Shown piece after piece: positions 9,763 to 17,927 of a DNA stretch of 64,000 nt. Origin of the DNA: Streptomyces longisporoflavus (GTDB lineage: Bacteria > Actinomycetota > Actinomycetes > Streptomycetales > Streptomycetaceae); assembly GCF_014649775.1 (NCBI RefSeq), contig NZ_BMTR01000005.1, positions 372,001 through 436,000 of the forward strand. Reading direction: 5' to 3'. Made by a program: the position numbers and the translations under genes. The notes under the pieces are model-generated. The model worked only from the letters and a program-made list of their open reading frames with translations, made no database searches and was not told the DNA's origin. Numbering within the stretch: position 1 is the stretch's first letter; each line of letters opens with the position of its first letter.

Positions 9763-10521
9763 ATGGCCGACTGGTGGTACCGGAACATCGTGGAGCCGGG
9801 GAAGCTGCCCCTCCTGCTGGCCCTGCTCTCCTTCGTGGGCTGCTTCCTCGTCACCAGGACCATCACGCGCCTCATCCGTGCGGGCAGAGGCCCCTTCCGG
9901 AACATCAGCTCGGGCGACGTCCACATCCACCACGTGGTGCCCGGCATCTTCCTCATGCTCGTGGGGGGATTCTGGGCGGTCGCGGCCGGGCGGCACAGTC
10001 TCGCCGCGATGTTCGCGGCGGTCTTCTTCGGCGTCGGCGCCGGTCTCGTGCTCGACGAGTTCGCGCTGATCCTCTATCTCGACGACGTCTACTGGAGCGA
10101 GCGGGGCCGCAAGAGCGTCGAGGTCGTGATGCTGACCGCGGCCCTGGTGGTGCTCGTGCTCACCGGTTTCACGCCGTTCGGCGTGAACGACCTGACGGCC
10201 GAGGAGCGCGACAACCGCGCGGGCCTGGCCGCGAACGTCGCCGTCAACTGCTGCTTCGCCCTGATCGCGCTGGCCAAGGGCAAGCTGCGTACGGCCCTGA
10301 TCGGCGTGGTCGTCCCGCTGGTCGCGCTGGTCGGCGCGATCCGCCTCGCCCGGCCCGGATCGGCATGGGCCAGGCGCTTCTACCGCAACCGGCCACGCGC
10401 CCGCGCCCGGTCGGGCCTGCGCGCCTTCCGCCACGACCGGCGCTGGGCCGGACCGCGCCGCAGGCTTCAGGACTGGATCGGCGGCAGACCCGACCCGGAA
10501 CTGGCCCGCCCGCGCCGCTGA
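9763..10521 (+). CDS. Conserved integral membrane protein, function unknown
   Basis: A 252-residue protein with about five hydrophobic segments and a long basic, arginine-rich C-terminal tail (from about residue 195). Conspicuous polar residues sit at membrane edges: the HIHH cluster near residue 53 (SGDVHIHHVVPG) and an acidic run LDEFALILYLDDVYWSERG near 97, which could be a metal or catalytic site. I do not recognise the family beyond conserved actinobacterial membrane proteins. It is divergent from cobS, and its last 55 bp overlap the 3' end of the convergent rhomboid-like gene. Confidence 0.75.
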   Translation: MADWWYRNIVEPGKLPLLLALLSFVGCFLVTRTITRLIRAGRGPFRNISSGDVHIHHVVPGIFLMLVGGFWAVAAGRHSLAAMFAAVFFGVGAGLVLDEFALILYLDDVYWSERGRKSVEVVMLTAALVVLVLTGFTPFGVNDLTAEERDNRAGLAANVAVNCCFALIALAKGKLRTALIGVVVPLVALVGAIRLARPGSAWARRFYRNRPRARARSGLRAFRHDRRWAGPRRRLQDWIGGRPDPELARPRR

Positions 10522-11210
10522 AGCACCGCCGAGCAGGCGCAGAGGACCAGCACCGCGGCGATCGCCGCCAGATGCTCCTTGCCCGCGAGGTTGTTCTTGA
10601 CGGCCACCTCGACGACCATCAGCGCGATCACGAGCCCCGCCGTGCACCACGCCCGGTAGCGCCAGCACACATAGACCGCGAGGCCGACCACCGCTGCGGA
10701 AGGACCGGTGTCGACGACCCGGGCGTCCGAGGCGGGCAGCCCCAGCGGATGGCCGGGCCCCCACTCGATGCCCACGCGCGCGTAGAGCGTGCCCGCGAGG
10801 GTGGCGGCGTAGCCGATGAGGAGCGTGCGCCGCCGGCCGACGCAGATCTCCGCGACGCCGAACACCAGCAGGATCTGCGCGAGCGCGCCCCAGACGGGCA
10901 GGTCGAGGGCGGGCACGAAGAGCGAGAACGGGGTACGGAGCAGGGCGAGCCAGAGCGGTTCCTCGGCCCGTACGGAACCGATGTCCTGCACGAACTGATA
11001 GCCCCACGGCTGGTTCTGGATGAACTGGAGGAGGGCGGTGAGGCAGACGGCGGCCAGCGTCATGGGCGCCGCGCCCCACCGCCGCTCGGCGATGCCGTCG
11101 CGCACGGCGGCGTACAGCGGGCCCCACTCGGCGCGCGCCAAACGGGTCAGCGGGCCCGCGTCCGGGGGACTGGACGGGGGGCCGGCCGAGGGGCCGGCCG
11201 GGGAACTCAT
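10467..11210 (-). CDS. Rhomboid-like membrane protein coupled to the LPG-synthase-like gene
   Basis: A 247-residue polytopic membrane protein with about six hydrophobic segments. A GPSAAVVG segment following VVDT resembles the rhomboid GxSG serine loop, and an EHLAAIAA histidine occurs in a later segment, so a rhomboid-like fold with a possible Ser/His dyad is plausible; proteolytic activity is not shown. Its ATG overlaps the stop of the upstream DUF2156 protein as ATGA (11207-11210), so the two should be translated together. The 3' end overlaps the convergent membrane-protein gene by 55 bp. Confidence 0.7.
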   Translation of the reverse strand: MSSPAGPSAGPPSSPPDAGPLTRLARAEWGPLYAAVRDGIAERRWGAAPMTLAAVCLTALLQFIQNQPWGYQFVQDIGSVRAEEPLWLALLRTPFSLFVPALDLPVWGALAQILLVFGVAEICVGRRRTLLIGYAATLAGTLYARVGIEWGPGHPLGLPASDARVVDTGPSAAVVGLAVYVCWRYRAWCTAGLVIALMVVEVAVKNNLAGKEHLAAIAAVLVLCACSAVLQRRGRASSGSGLPPIQS

Positions 11211-12973
11211 CGTCGGGACTCCAGGTGCTTGCGGTGCAGCCACTTCGGCAGGCCCGGCGCCTCCAGGAAGCCCTCCGCGCGGGCCGACGCGATGCCGATG
11301 CGCGGCAGGTCCCCGCTCTTCTCGAAGAGAAGGAAACGGGGCTCCCAGATCGGGCGGTACTTCGCGTTGGCGCGGTACAGCGACTCGATCTGCCACCACT
11401 TGGAGAAGAAGGTGAGCAGCGAGCGCCACAGCCGCAGGACCGGGCCCGCGCCGAGCCGCGAGCCACGTTCGAAGACCGACCTGAACATCGCGAAGTTCAG
11501 TGACACCTGAGTGATCTTGATCTCTGCGGCACGCTGGAGCAGTTCGATGACCATGAATTCCATCAGCCCGTTCTCGGAGTCGCGATCGCGCCGCATCAGG
11601 TCGAGCGAGAGTCCGTGCGGCCCCCACGGCACGAAGGAGAGCACCGCTCTCAACTCGCCGTCCCCATCGGTGCATTCGAGCATCACGCACCGTCCGTCCG
11701 CGGGGTCGCCGAGCCGCCCGAGCGCCATCGAGAAGCCGCGCTCGGTGGCCCCGTCGCGCCAGTCGTCGGCGCGTTCGAGGAGGTACGCCATCTCGTCGGC
11801 CGGGATGTCCTCGTGGCGGCGGATCCGCACCTCGTAACCCGCCCGCTTGACCCGGTTGTACGCCTGACGGACCGTCCGCATGGCCCGCCCCTCCAGGGTG
11901 AACTCGGCCGTGTCGACGATGGCTTCGTCGCCCAGCTCCAGGGCGTCCAGGCCGTGCCGGGCGTAGATCGTGCCCGCCTCCTCGCTCGCGCCCATCACGG
12001 CCGGGAGCCAGCCGTGCTCGCGGGCGTCGGCCAGCCAGGGTTCGATGGCGCCGGGCCAGGCCTCCGGGTCGCCGATGGGATCGCCGGAGGCCAGTGACAC
12101 GCCGCCGACGACCCGGTAGGCGACCGCCGCCTTGCCGCTCGGCGACCAGACGACGCTCTTCTCGCGGCGCAGCGCGAAGTAGCCGAGCGAGTCGCGCTCC
12201 CCGTACTTGTCGAGCAGCGCGTGCAGCTTCCGCTCGTCGTCCTCGGTGAGCGGGTCGACCGCCTTGCGCGAGCGGAAGGCCGCGTACAGGACGGCCAGGA
12301 GGAGAAGCGTGCTGAGCACGTTGATGGTGACGTTGACCCAGCCGGGCGTGGTGATGCCCTCGAAGCGCTCGTCGTCGGCGGCCAGCGAGACCAGACGCAT
12401 GGTGCCGTAGCGCCAGCGGTCGAGGAACGTCGAACGGTAGTCGTCGTGCGCCCGGTTGGTGACGGCGACCAGGAGCGCGGCGATCAGCGAGGTCACCAGG
12501 AGCCCCCCGACGGCGACGGCCGCGGCGAGCCTCGGGTTGGAGCGGTCGCCCTTGGCGTAGAACTCCCGCCGCCCGACGATCAGCGAGGCGACGAAGGCGG
12601 CGGTCAGGACGAGGGAGATCCAGTTCTGCGGGTACCGGCGGATCTCCGGGAAGACCATCGCGAACGCGAAGAGCAGCAGGAAGAGCCCGCTGAGTACGAG
12701 GTTGAGAATCCAGGCGGCGCGTTTGCGGCGGCGCATCGTGATTGCCAGGAACATCGTGAACGCACCGGACGCGAAGCCCGCCGTGAGCAGATACGGCGTG
12801 AAGTAGTTCTCGGTGTTGTGCCGCCGCAGATCCTGCCCCAGGGAGACCCAGATCGCGCTCAGGAAGTTGATGAAGGTGACGGCGCGGAGGTACCAGACGC
12901 TGAAGGCCGCGGCGAGCCGCCGCCTACGCAGATCGCGTCGGCGCCCGGCGGCAGCGGATTGCTCATCTCCCAT
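11207..12973 (-). CDS. Phosphatidylglycerol aminoacyltransferase-like membrane protein (DUF2156/MprF-like)
   Basis: A 588-residue protein with N-terminal transmembrane segments (to about residue 240) and a cytosolic DUF2156-type tandem GNAT domain. The latter contains LDKYGERDSLGYFALRREK, VAYRVVGGVSLASGDPIG and NGLMEFMVIELLQ. Proteins of this class (MprF, and the N-terminal part of LysX) transfer lysine or alanine from tRNA to phosphatidylglycerol and so modify membrane charge. No lysyl-tRNA synthetase domain is fused, unlike mycobacterial LysX. The ATG at 12973 has no Shine-Dalgarno site but has TATGAT eight bases upstream, suggesting a leaderless message. It overlaps the downstream rhomboid-like gene by ATGA. 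Confidence 0.85.
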   Translation of the reverse strand: MGDEQSAAAGRRRDLRRRRLAAAFSVWYLRAVTFINFLSAIWVSLGQDLRRHNTENYFTPYLLTAGFASGAFTMFLAITMRRRKRAAWILNLVLSGLFLLLFAFAMVFPEIRRYPQNWISLVLTAAFVASLIVGRREFYAKGDRSNPRLAAAVAVGGLLVTSLIAALLVAVTNRAHDDYRSTFLDRWRYGTMRLVSLAADDERFEGITTPGWVNVTINVLSTLLLLAVLYAAFRSRKAVDPLTEDDERKLHALLDKYGERDSLGYFALRREKSVVWSPSGKAAVAYRVVGGVSLASGDPIGDPEAWPGAIEPWLADAREHGWLPAVMGASEEAGTIYARHGLDALELGDEAIVDTAEFTLEGRAMRTVRQAYNRVKRAGYEVRIRRHEDIPADEMAYLLERADDWRDGATERGFSMALGRLGDPADGRCVMLECTDGDGELRAVLSFVPWGPHGLSLDLMRRDRDSENGLMEFMVIELLQRAAEIKITQVSLNFAMFRSVFERGSRLGAGPVLRLWRSLLTFFSKWWQIESLYRANAKYRPIWEPRFLLFEKSGDLPRIGIASARAEGFLEAPGLPKWLHRKHLESRR

Positions 12974-13037
12974 GAAAAGGGATCATATGGGGCTATGCCG
13001 GGCTGCCCTCGGCTGTCAGCGGCCGCGCCGCCGCCTA

Positions 13038-14168
13038 CTACTCCGCTTCGTGCGCCGCCGCTGTCCCGTCCCCGGTCTTGGCCGCTGCCTCGTCCCCGGT
13101 CCCGGCCTCCGCCGTCGGCTCGGCCTTCCGTTCGGGCAGCTCCGCAGAGAGCGCCGCGGCGGCCCGCACCAGCGGCAGCGCGAGAAGTGCGCCCACGCCC
13201 TCGCCCACCTGCACGCCCTGTTCGAGCACGGGGTCGAGAGCCATCCGGTCGAGCGCCTTGGCCTGCGCCGGCTCCCCGCTGCTGTGCCCCGCGAGCCACC
13301 AGTCCGGCGCCCGGAAGGCGACCCGCTGGGCCACGAGCGCCGCCGCCGCTGCCACGACGCCGTCCAGGATGACCGGCGTACGCCGCACCGCGCTCTGCAA
13401 CAGGAATCCGGTCATGGCGGCGATGTCGGCCCCGCCCACCGCCGCGAGCAGCTCCAGCTGATCCCCGAGGACGGGCCGCGCCCGCCGCAGCGAGTCCCGG
13501 ACCGCCGCGCACTTGCGCATCCACGCGAGGTCGTCGATCGGGGCACCGCCGCGCCCGGTCACCACGGACGCGTCGGTTCCGCACAGCGCGGCGACCAGCG
13601 TCGCCGCGGGCGTCGTGCCGCCGACGCTCACATCGCCGAGCACGACCAGGTCGGTCCCGGAGTCCGCCTCCTCGTCGGCGACGGCCATCCCGGCGCGCAC
13701 CGCGGCCTCGGCCTCCTCGGCCGTCAGCGCGTCCTCGATGTCGACGCGCCCCGAGCCGCGCCGCACCCGGTGCCCCGCCACCTCCGCGGGAAGAGCGTCC
13801 GGATCGCAGTCCAGGGCCACGTCGACGACCCGGACGGGCACGTCGAGGCGGCGCCCGAGGACGGCCACGGGGCTCTCGCCCGAGAGCACGGCACGGACGA
13901 GCTCCGCCGCACCGCCCGCGGGCCGCGCGGAGACGCCGAGTTCCGCGACCCCGTGGTCTCCCGCGAAGAGGATCACGCGCGGCCGCTCGATCGGCTTGAC
14001 CGGCACCGACGACTGGGCCGCGGACAGCCACTCGCCCAGTTCGTCCAGGCGGCCGAGTGCTCCGGGCGGCACGGTCTGCCGCTCCCTGCGCTCCTCGGCG
14101 TCGCGGCGCATCCCGCCGTCGGGCCGCTCGATCAGGTCGGTGAAGTCGTCGAGATTCAGCGAGCTCAT
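13038..14168 (-). CDS. cobT: Nicotinate-nucleotide--dimethylbenzimidazole phosphoribosyltransferase
   Basis: A 376-residue enzyme that makes alpha-ribazole 5'-phosphate, the lower-ligand donor for CobS. Family motifs are present: ILFAGDHGVAELGVSA near residue 60, LGDVSVGGTTPAATL near 175, GRGGAPIDDLAWMRK, AVGGADIAAMTGFLLQSA, and GEGVGA near 324 carrying the catalytic glutamate (E317 in the Salmonella enzyme). The last 40 residues are an acidic, low-complexity tail outside the usual fold. The ATG at 14168 lacks a Shine-Dalgarno site, but TACTGT lies seven bases upstream (14176-14181), so the mRNA is probably leaderless. It is divergent from the methyltransferase at 14344. Confidence 0.94.
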   Translation of the reverse strand: MSSLNLDDFTDLIERPDGGMRRDAEERRERQTVPPGALGRLDELGEWLSAAQSSVPVKPIERPRVILFAGDHGVAELGVSARPAGGAAELVRAVLSGESPVAVLGRRLDVPVRVVDVALDCDPDALPAEVAGHRVRRGSGRVDIEDALTAEEAEAAVRAGMAVADEEADSGTDLVVLGDVSVGGTTPAATLVAALCGTDASVVTGRGGAPIDDLAWMRKCAAVRDSLRRARPVLGDQLELLAAVGGADIAAMTGFLLQSAVRRTPVILDGVVAAAAALVAQRVAFRAPDWWLAGHSSGEPAQAKALDRMALDPVLEQGVQVGEGVGALLALPLVRAAAALSAELPERKAEPTAEAGTGDEAAAKTGDGTAAAHEAE

Positions 14169-14343
14169 TCGCCGAACAGTACCGGCAGGGCCCGGCCCCG
14201 GATCAGAGGGCCCGGCAGCGGGCCCCGGCGCGCGAACGGCGGTGCGGCACGGGTCGCCTCCACGGTGTCGCTGCACCGGCTCAGCCCGCCCTTTACGTAC
14301 GTTTATGTTCACTTACGTGCGATGAAAGGAGCCGGCCACGCCC

Positions 14344-15102
14344 ATGCATGTCGCACTGGCCGCCGCTGCCCGGGCCCGCAAGGTCTTCGCCGCCCCGTAC
14401 TCCACCCGCCGCCACCGGGCCCGCGCCCGCGCGATGGCCCCGTTCGGCGAGCCCGAGAGCTGGCTGGACATCGGCACCGGGTACGCGCACTTCCCCGCCG
14501 TCGCTCAGGAGGTGCACCCGTACACCGCCTTCGACGGCCTCGACGCGACCGAGTGCGTGGAGGACGGGCGCAGGGCCGGGCGGGTCGAGGAGGCGCATCT
14601 CGGGCTGCTCGCCGACCTGGCGCCGAGGCTCGCGGGGCGCTACGACGTGCTGAGCATGTTCCACTACCTGGAGCGCAGCGAGGACCCGCGCATCGAACTC
14701 ATCGCCGCCCGGACGGCGTTGCGGCCCGGCGGCCATCTGGTGATCGAGGTCCCCGTCCCCGGCAGCCGGTACGCCAGGATCGTCGGCAAGGGATGGCTGC
14801 GGCCCGGCTCCCGTCATCTGCTGCCCGAGCCCCACCACCGCATCCCGCTCGCCGTGCTCCGGCGCGATCTCAAAAGCCTCGGCTACACCGTCGTGGCCAC
14901 CGACCGGCGCGAGTCGCACATCCCGTTCGACCTGGCCGCCGGCATGGCTCTCGCCCTCGGCCGCGTCCGGGCCACGGCCCGTGTCGCCTCCCCGCTCCTC
15001 GCCGTCGCGGCCCTCGCGGACCGGATCCTGGCACCCCTGGTCCGCCGCACCCGCTTCTCCAACGCCTACCGGGTCATCGCCCGCAGGGGCCCGAAGCCCT
15101 GA
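14344..15102 (+). CDS. Class I SAM-dependent methyltransferase
   Basis: A 252-residue protein with SAM-binding motif I SWLDIGTGYAHFP near residue 42, an acidic D near 65, a motif-IV-like DVLSMFHYLERSEDP and LRPGGHLVIEVPVPGSRY, the pattern of Methyltransf_11/23 proteins acting on quinones, lipids or glycans. The substrate cannot be read from the sequence. AAGGAG lies 13 bases before the ATG. It faces the cobU fusion, and a shared hairpin separates the two 3' ends. It is divergent from cobT. Confidence 0.82.
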   Translation: MHVALAAAARARKVFAAPYSTRRHRARARAMAPFGEPESWLDIGTGYAHFPAVAQEVHPYTAFDGLDATECVEDGRRAGRVEEAHLGLLADLAPRLAGRYDVLSMFHYLERSEDPRIELIAARTALRPGGHLVIEVPVPGSRYARIVGKGWLRPGSRHLLPEPHHRIPLAVLRRDLKSLGYTVVATDRRESHIPFDLAAGMALALGRVRATARVASPLLAVAALADRILAPLVRRTRFSNAYRVIARRGPKP

Positions 15103-15111
15103 CCGGAGATC

Positions 15112-15141
15112 CGGCCGGGTACGCGGTGAGGTACCCGGCCG
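15112..15141. terminator. Bidirectional hairpin terminator
   Basis: Eleven-base arms (15112-15122, 15131-15141) with an 8-base loop lie between the stop codons of two convergent genes and would serve both. Confidence 0.75.
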
Positions 15142-15147
15142 TACGGG

Positions 15148-16347
15148 TCAGCCGCGCAGAGTGAGCGCCTGGCCCGCGACGACCAGCAGGACGTGCTCGC
15201 ACTCCGCCGCGAACCCCGCGTTCAGACGGCCGAGCTCGTCGCGGTAGCGGCGGCCCGACGCGGTGGCGGGGACGATGCCGGAGCCGACCTCGTTCGAGAC
15301 GGCGACGACCGTGCGCCGGGTCGCGCGCACCGCGTCCGTGAGCTCGGCGACCCGCTTGCGCAGCGCCCTCTCGCCCCCGCCCGCCCACTCGTCGTCGTCC
15401 CACGCGTTCACCTCGTCCATGGCGTACGTCAGCCACAGCGACAGGCAGTCGATGAGCAGGGGAGGCCCGTCATCGGCGAGCAGCGGCACGAGGTCGCAGG
15501 TCTCGGCGGTGCTCCACGACCCCGGCCGCCGTTCGCGGTGGGCGCTGACCCGGTCCGCCCACTCGGAGTCGCCGTTCCTGGTCCCGCCGGTCGCCACGTA
15601 GAGCACCTCGGGGAAGGCTTCGAGGCGCCGCTCGGCCTCCACCGACTTCCCGGACCTCGCGCCGCCGAGGACGAGGGTGCGGCGCGGCACGTCAGGTACG
15701 TCCTCGTACGCGCCGACCACCAGCGTCGTTCCGTCCGGCACGGCCCGCGCACCGGCTGCCGCGAGCCTGCGGGTCAGCTCCGCACCCGGCGGCACCCCGT
15801 GGTCCAGATGGACGGCGACGACGTCCGTGGTCGCCCCGATCGCCCCCGCCGCCCGCAGCCGTGCGAGCCCGTCGGGCCGCCCGATGACATCGGCGACGAC
15901 CATCTCGTACGCCCGCTGCCCGTCCGGCACCCCTGCGGGCGCACCCTGCGGCGGCAGATAAAGCAGCCGCTCGCCGTCGGGGCCCGTCACCTCGTACCCC
16001 GTGCCCGGATGGTCCATCGCCACCGCGCGCACCCGGTGTCCGGTGAGCAGCGCGAGCTCCCGCCCGTCGGGCACCCGGCCGGGCTGCGGCAGTCCCGCCG
16101 GCACCTCCACCGAGGGGCCGTCGTGCGGGTGCGAGAGCAGAACCTGGCGTACGCCGCCGAGCGAGTGCCCGGCGCGCGCGGCCGCGAAGGCGGCACCAGG
16201 GGTGAGGTCGAGCAGCAGGATGCCGTCCACCAGGAGCGCGGTGGCGGCGCGTGCGGCGCCGCCGAGCGCGGTCGCGCAGGCCGCGCAGGGGCAGTCGGGG
16301 CGGGGCAGGCCTTCGGGGGAGCCGGTGCCGAGCAGAGTCAGTTCCAC
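15148..16347 (-). CDS. cobU: MBL-fold domain fused to CobU (adenosylcobinamide kinase/guanylyltransferase)
   Basis: A 399-residue two-domain protein. Residues from about 222 form a CobU domain, with the P-loop LVLGGARSGKS near 231, VATGG, and a conserved SNEVGSGIVP; CobU phosphorylates adenosylcobinamide and transfers GMP to give the CobS substrate. The N-terminal 215 residues look like a PhnP-type metallo-beta-lactamase fold: ELTLLGTGSPEG, a zinc-type CPCAAC cluster, then LSHPHDGPSVE. That last motif lacks the full HxHxDH arrangement, so the metal site may be degenerate. The GTG start has GGGAGG eight bases upstream. It completes the CobS/CobT/CobU set in this region. Confidence 0.9.
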   Translation of the reverse strand: MELTLLGTGSPEGLPRPDCPCAACATALGGAARAATALLVDGILLLDLTPGAAFAAARAGHSLGGVRQVLLSHPHDGPSVEVPAGLPQPGRVPDGRELALLTGHRVRAVAMDHPGTGYEVTGPDGERLLYLPPQGAPAGVPDGQRAYEMVVADVIGRPDGLARLRAAGAIGATTDVVAVHLDHGVPPGAELTRRLAAAGARAVPDGTTLVVGAYEDVPDVPRRTLVLGGARSGKSVEAERRLEAFPEVLYVATGGTRNGDSEWADRVSAHRERRPGSWSTAETCDLVPLLADDGPPLLIDCLSLWLTYAMDEVNAWDDDEWAGGGERALRKRVAELTDAVRATRRTVVAVSNEVGSGIVPATASGRRYRDELGRLNAGFAAECEHVLLVVAGQALTLRG

Positions 16348-16437
16348 GAGAAGATCCTCCCGCGTCGCCGCGAGCGCCGCTCGCCCGGCTAGGCTTCAAG
16401 CGGCTTCACACAGCTGTCGGACCATCGGGAGGCTGGC

Positions 16438-16659
16438 ATGGCGGCATGGACGTGGCGGTTCGAGAAGGCGGACGGGACGGAGGTCCAGCCCGCTCTGACG
16501 CCCGAGGAGTTCACCACTCAGGGAGACGCGGAGTCCTGGGTCGGCGAGTTCTGGAAAGAGCTCGCGGACGGCGGCGCCGACCAGGTGTCGCTCTTCGAGG
16601 ACACGACCAAGATCTATGGACCGATGAGCCTGCACGCACAGGACGCGGCGCAGGGGTGA
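16438..16659 (+). CDS. Small conserved hypothetical protein, 73 residues
   Basis: A 73-residue soluble acidic protein (begins MAAWTWRFEKADGTEV; includes SWVGEFWKELADGG and LFEDTTKIYGPMSL). GGGAGG lies six bases before the ATG, and codon use is strongly GC3, so it is very likely real. It is divergent from the cobU fusion and is followed at once by a strong palindromic terminator. No motif gives a function; the aromatic and acidic content suggests a compact alpha/beta protein. Confidence 0.8.
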   Translation: MAAWTWRFEKADGTEVQPALTPEEFTTQGDAESWVGEFWKELADGGADQVSLFEDTTKIYGPMSLHAQDAAQG

Positions 16660-16672
16660 GTGACGCCTAGAG

Positions 16673-16706
16673 GTAAGGGGCGGCCGCAATTGCGGCCGCC
16701 CCTTAC
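16673..16706. terminator. Perfect 34-bp palindrome, bidirectional terminator
   Basis: Seventeen-base arms with no loop bases (GTAAGGGGCGGCCGCAA and its complement). It lies between the small gene at 16438 and the convergent protease gene. A similar GTAAGGGGCG stem occurs at 26235-26274. Confidence 0.8.
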
Positions 16707-16758
16707 GCCGTCCTACCGGTCGTGCCGGTAGTCCCAGCAGTTCCCGTCGTTCCCGTCG

Positions 16759-17832
16759 CTACATCTCGCCCAGCGTGAGATCGGCGGTCTTGTCGGAACC
16801 GTCGCGCGTGTACGTCACCTGCGCCTTGTCGCCCGGCTTCTCCCCGGCCAGCGCCTCGGAGAGCGAGGTGATCGTGCTGATCCGGGTGTCGCCCAACTTG
16901 GTGATGATGTCGCCGGCCTCGATGCCCGCCTTGGCCGCCGCCCCGCCCTCCTGCGCCTCGACGACGGCGACGCCCGCGGGCTTGTAGTCGTTGCCGAGGA
17001 CCGTGCGTCCCGTGATGCCGAGAGCGGCCCGGCCCGAGTCGGTGACCTTGCCGTCCTTGATGATCTGGTCGGCGACGGTCTTCACCATCGAGGACGGGAT
17101 GGCGAACCCGATGCCGGGCGCCGCGCTGTCGCCCATCTGCGGGTCGGAGGCGGCGAGCGTCGGGATGCCGATCACCTCGCTGTCGAGGGTCACCAGGGCG
17201 CCGCCACTGTTGCCCGGATTGATCGCGGCGGACGTCTGCACCATGTTCGCGATGGTGGCGCCGGTGGAGCCCTCCGAACGGGGCTCGCTGACGGTCCGGC
17301 CGGTGGCGGAGATGATCCCCTGCGTGACGCTGGAGGACAGGCCCAGGGGTGAACCCATGGCCAGCACGATCTGCCCGACCTCGGCCTTCGTGGAGTCCGC
17401 GAACTTCGCGGCCTTGAGCCCGCTCGGCGGGTTGTCGAGCTTGATGACGGCGAGATCCTGCTCGGGGTAGGAGCTGACGAGCTTCGCGGTCAGGGCCTGC
17501 TCCCCGGTGGCCGTCGTGACCTTGAAGGTGCGCTCCTTGCCCACGACATGGGCGTTGGTGACGACGTGGCCCTTGTCGTCGTAGACGACACCGGAGCCGA
17601 GGCTCTCTGAGGCGTCGATCTGGACGACCGACGGCAGGACGTCCTTGATCACCTGCTGGTAGTCGTCCTGCAGACCGCTGTCCGCCCTGGGCGCGGCCTG
17701 AGTGGTGGACTCACCGGTGCCTGAGCCGGTGCCTGAGCCGGAACCTGAGTCCGAGCTTGAGCAGCCCGCGGCGAAGAGCGCTGCGGCGAGGGAGGCGGTC
17801 ACGGTGACGGCACGGATACGCGAGACAGTCAT
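16759..17832 (-). CDS. HtrA/DegP-like serine protease lipoprotein with PDZ domain
   Basis: A 357-residue exported protease. A signal peptide ends in the lipobox LFAAGC (Cys at about residue 24), followed by a Ser/Gly/Thr-rich linker. A chymotrypsin-fold domain has His in TNAHVV (near 92), Asp in DLAVIKL (near 126) and Ser in NPGNSGGAL (near 209). A C-terminal PDZ domain (about 255-345) contains GVAVVEAQEGGAAAKAGIEAGDIITKLGD. It should act on misfolded or secreted proteins at the outer membrane face. There is no strong Shine-Dalgarno sequence at the ATG. It follows the methyltransferase gene on the same strand, separated by a hairpin. Confidence 0.92.
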   Translation of the reverse strand: MTVSRIRAVTVTASLAAALFAAGCSSSDSGSGSGTGSGTGESTTQAAPRADSGLQDDYQQVIKDVLPSVVQIDASESLGSGVVYDDKGHVVTNAHVVGKERTFKVTTATGEQALTAKLVSSYPEQDLAVIKLDNPPSGLKAAKFADSTKAEVGQIVLAMGSPLGLSSSVTQGIISATGRTVSEPRSEGSTGATIANMVQTSAAINPGNSGGALVTLDSEVIGIPTLAASDPQMGDSAAPGIGFAIPSSMVKTVADQIIKDGKVTDSGRAALGITGRTVLGNDYKPAGVAVVEAQEGGAAAKAGIEAGDIITKLGDTRISTITSLSEALAGEKPGDKAQVTYTRDGSDKTADLTLGEM

Positions 17833-17902
17833 GCCCCGAGTGTCCCGTTCGACCCACTATGTCGCTCTGGGATACGGGGCAATCGGGTGGGTGGCCGGGA
17901 AA

Positions 17903-17925
17903 GAACCGCCGCGAGGCGGCGGTTC
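17903..17925 (-). terminator. Hairpin terminator after the methyltransferase gene
   Basis: Ten-base arms (17903-17912, 17916-17925) with a 3-base loop lie just past the methyltransferase stop at 17928 and upstream of the protease gene. Confidence 0.7.
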
Positions 17926-17927
17926 AG

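Noticed and set aside
8686..16437. Cobalamin riboswitch controlling cobS/cobT/cobU
   Set aside because: The upstream gaps are too short and lack a recognisable B12 box; cobS and cobT look leaderless.
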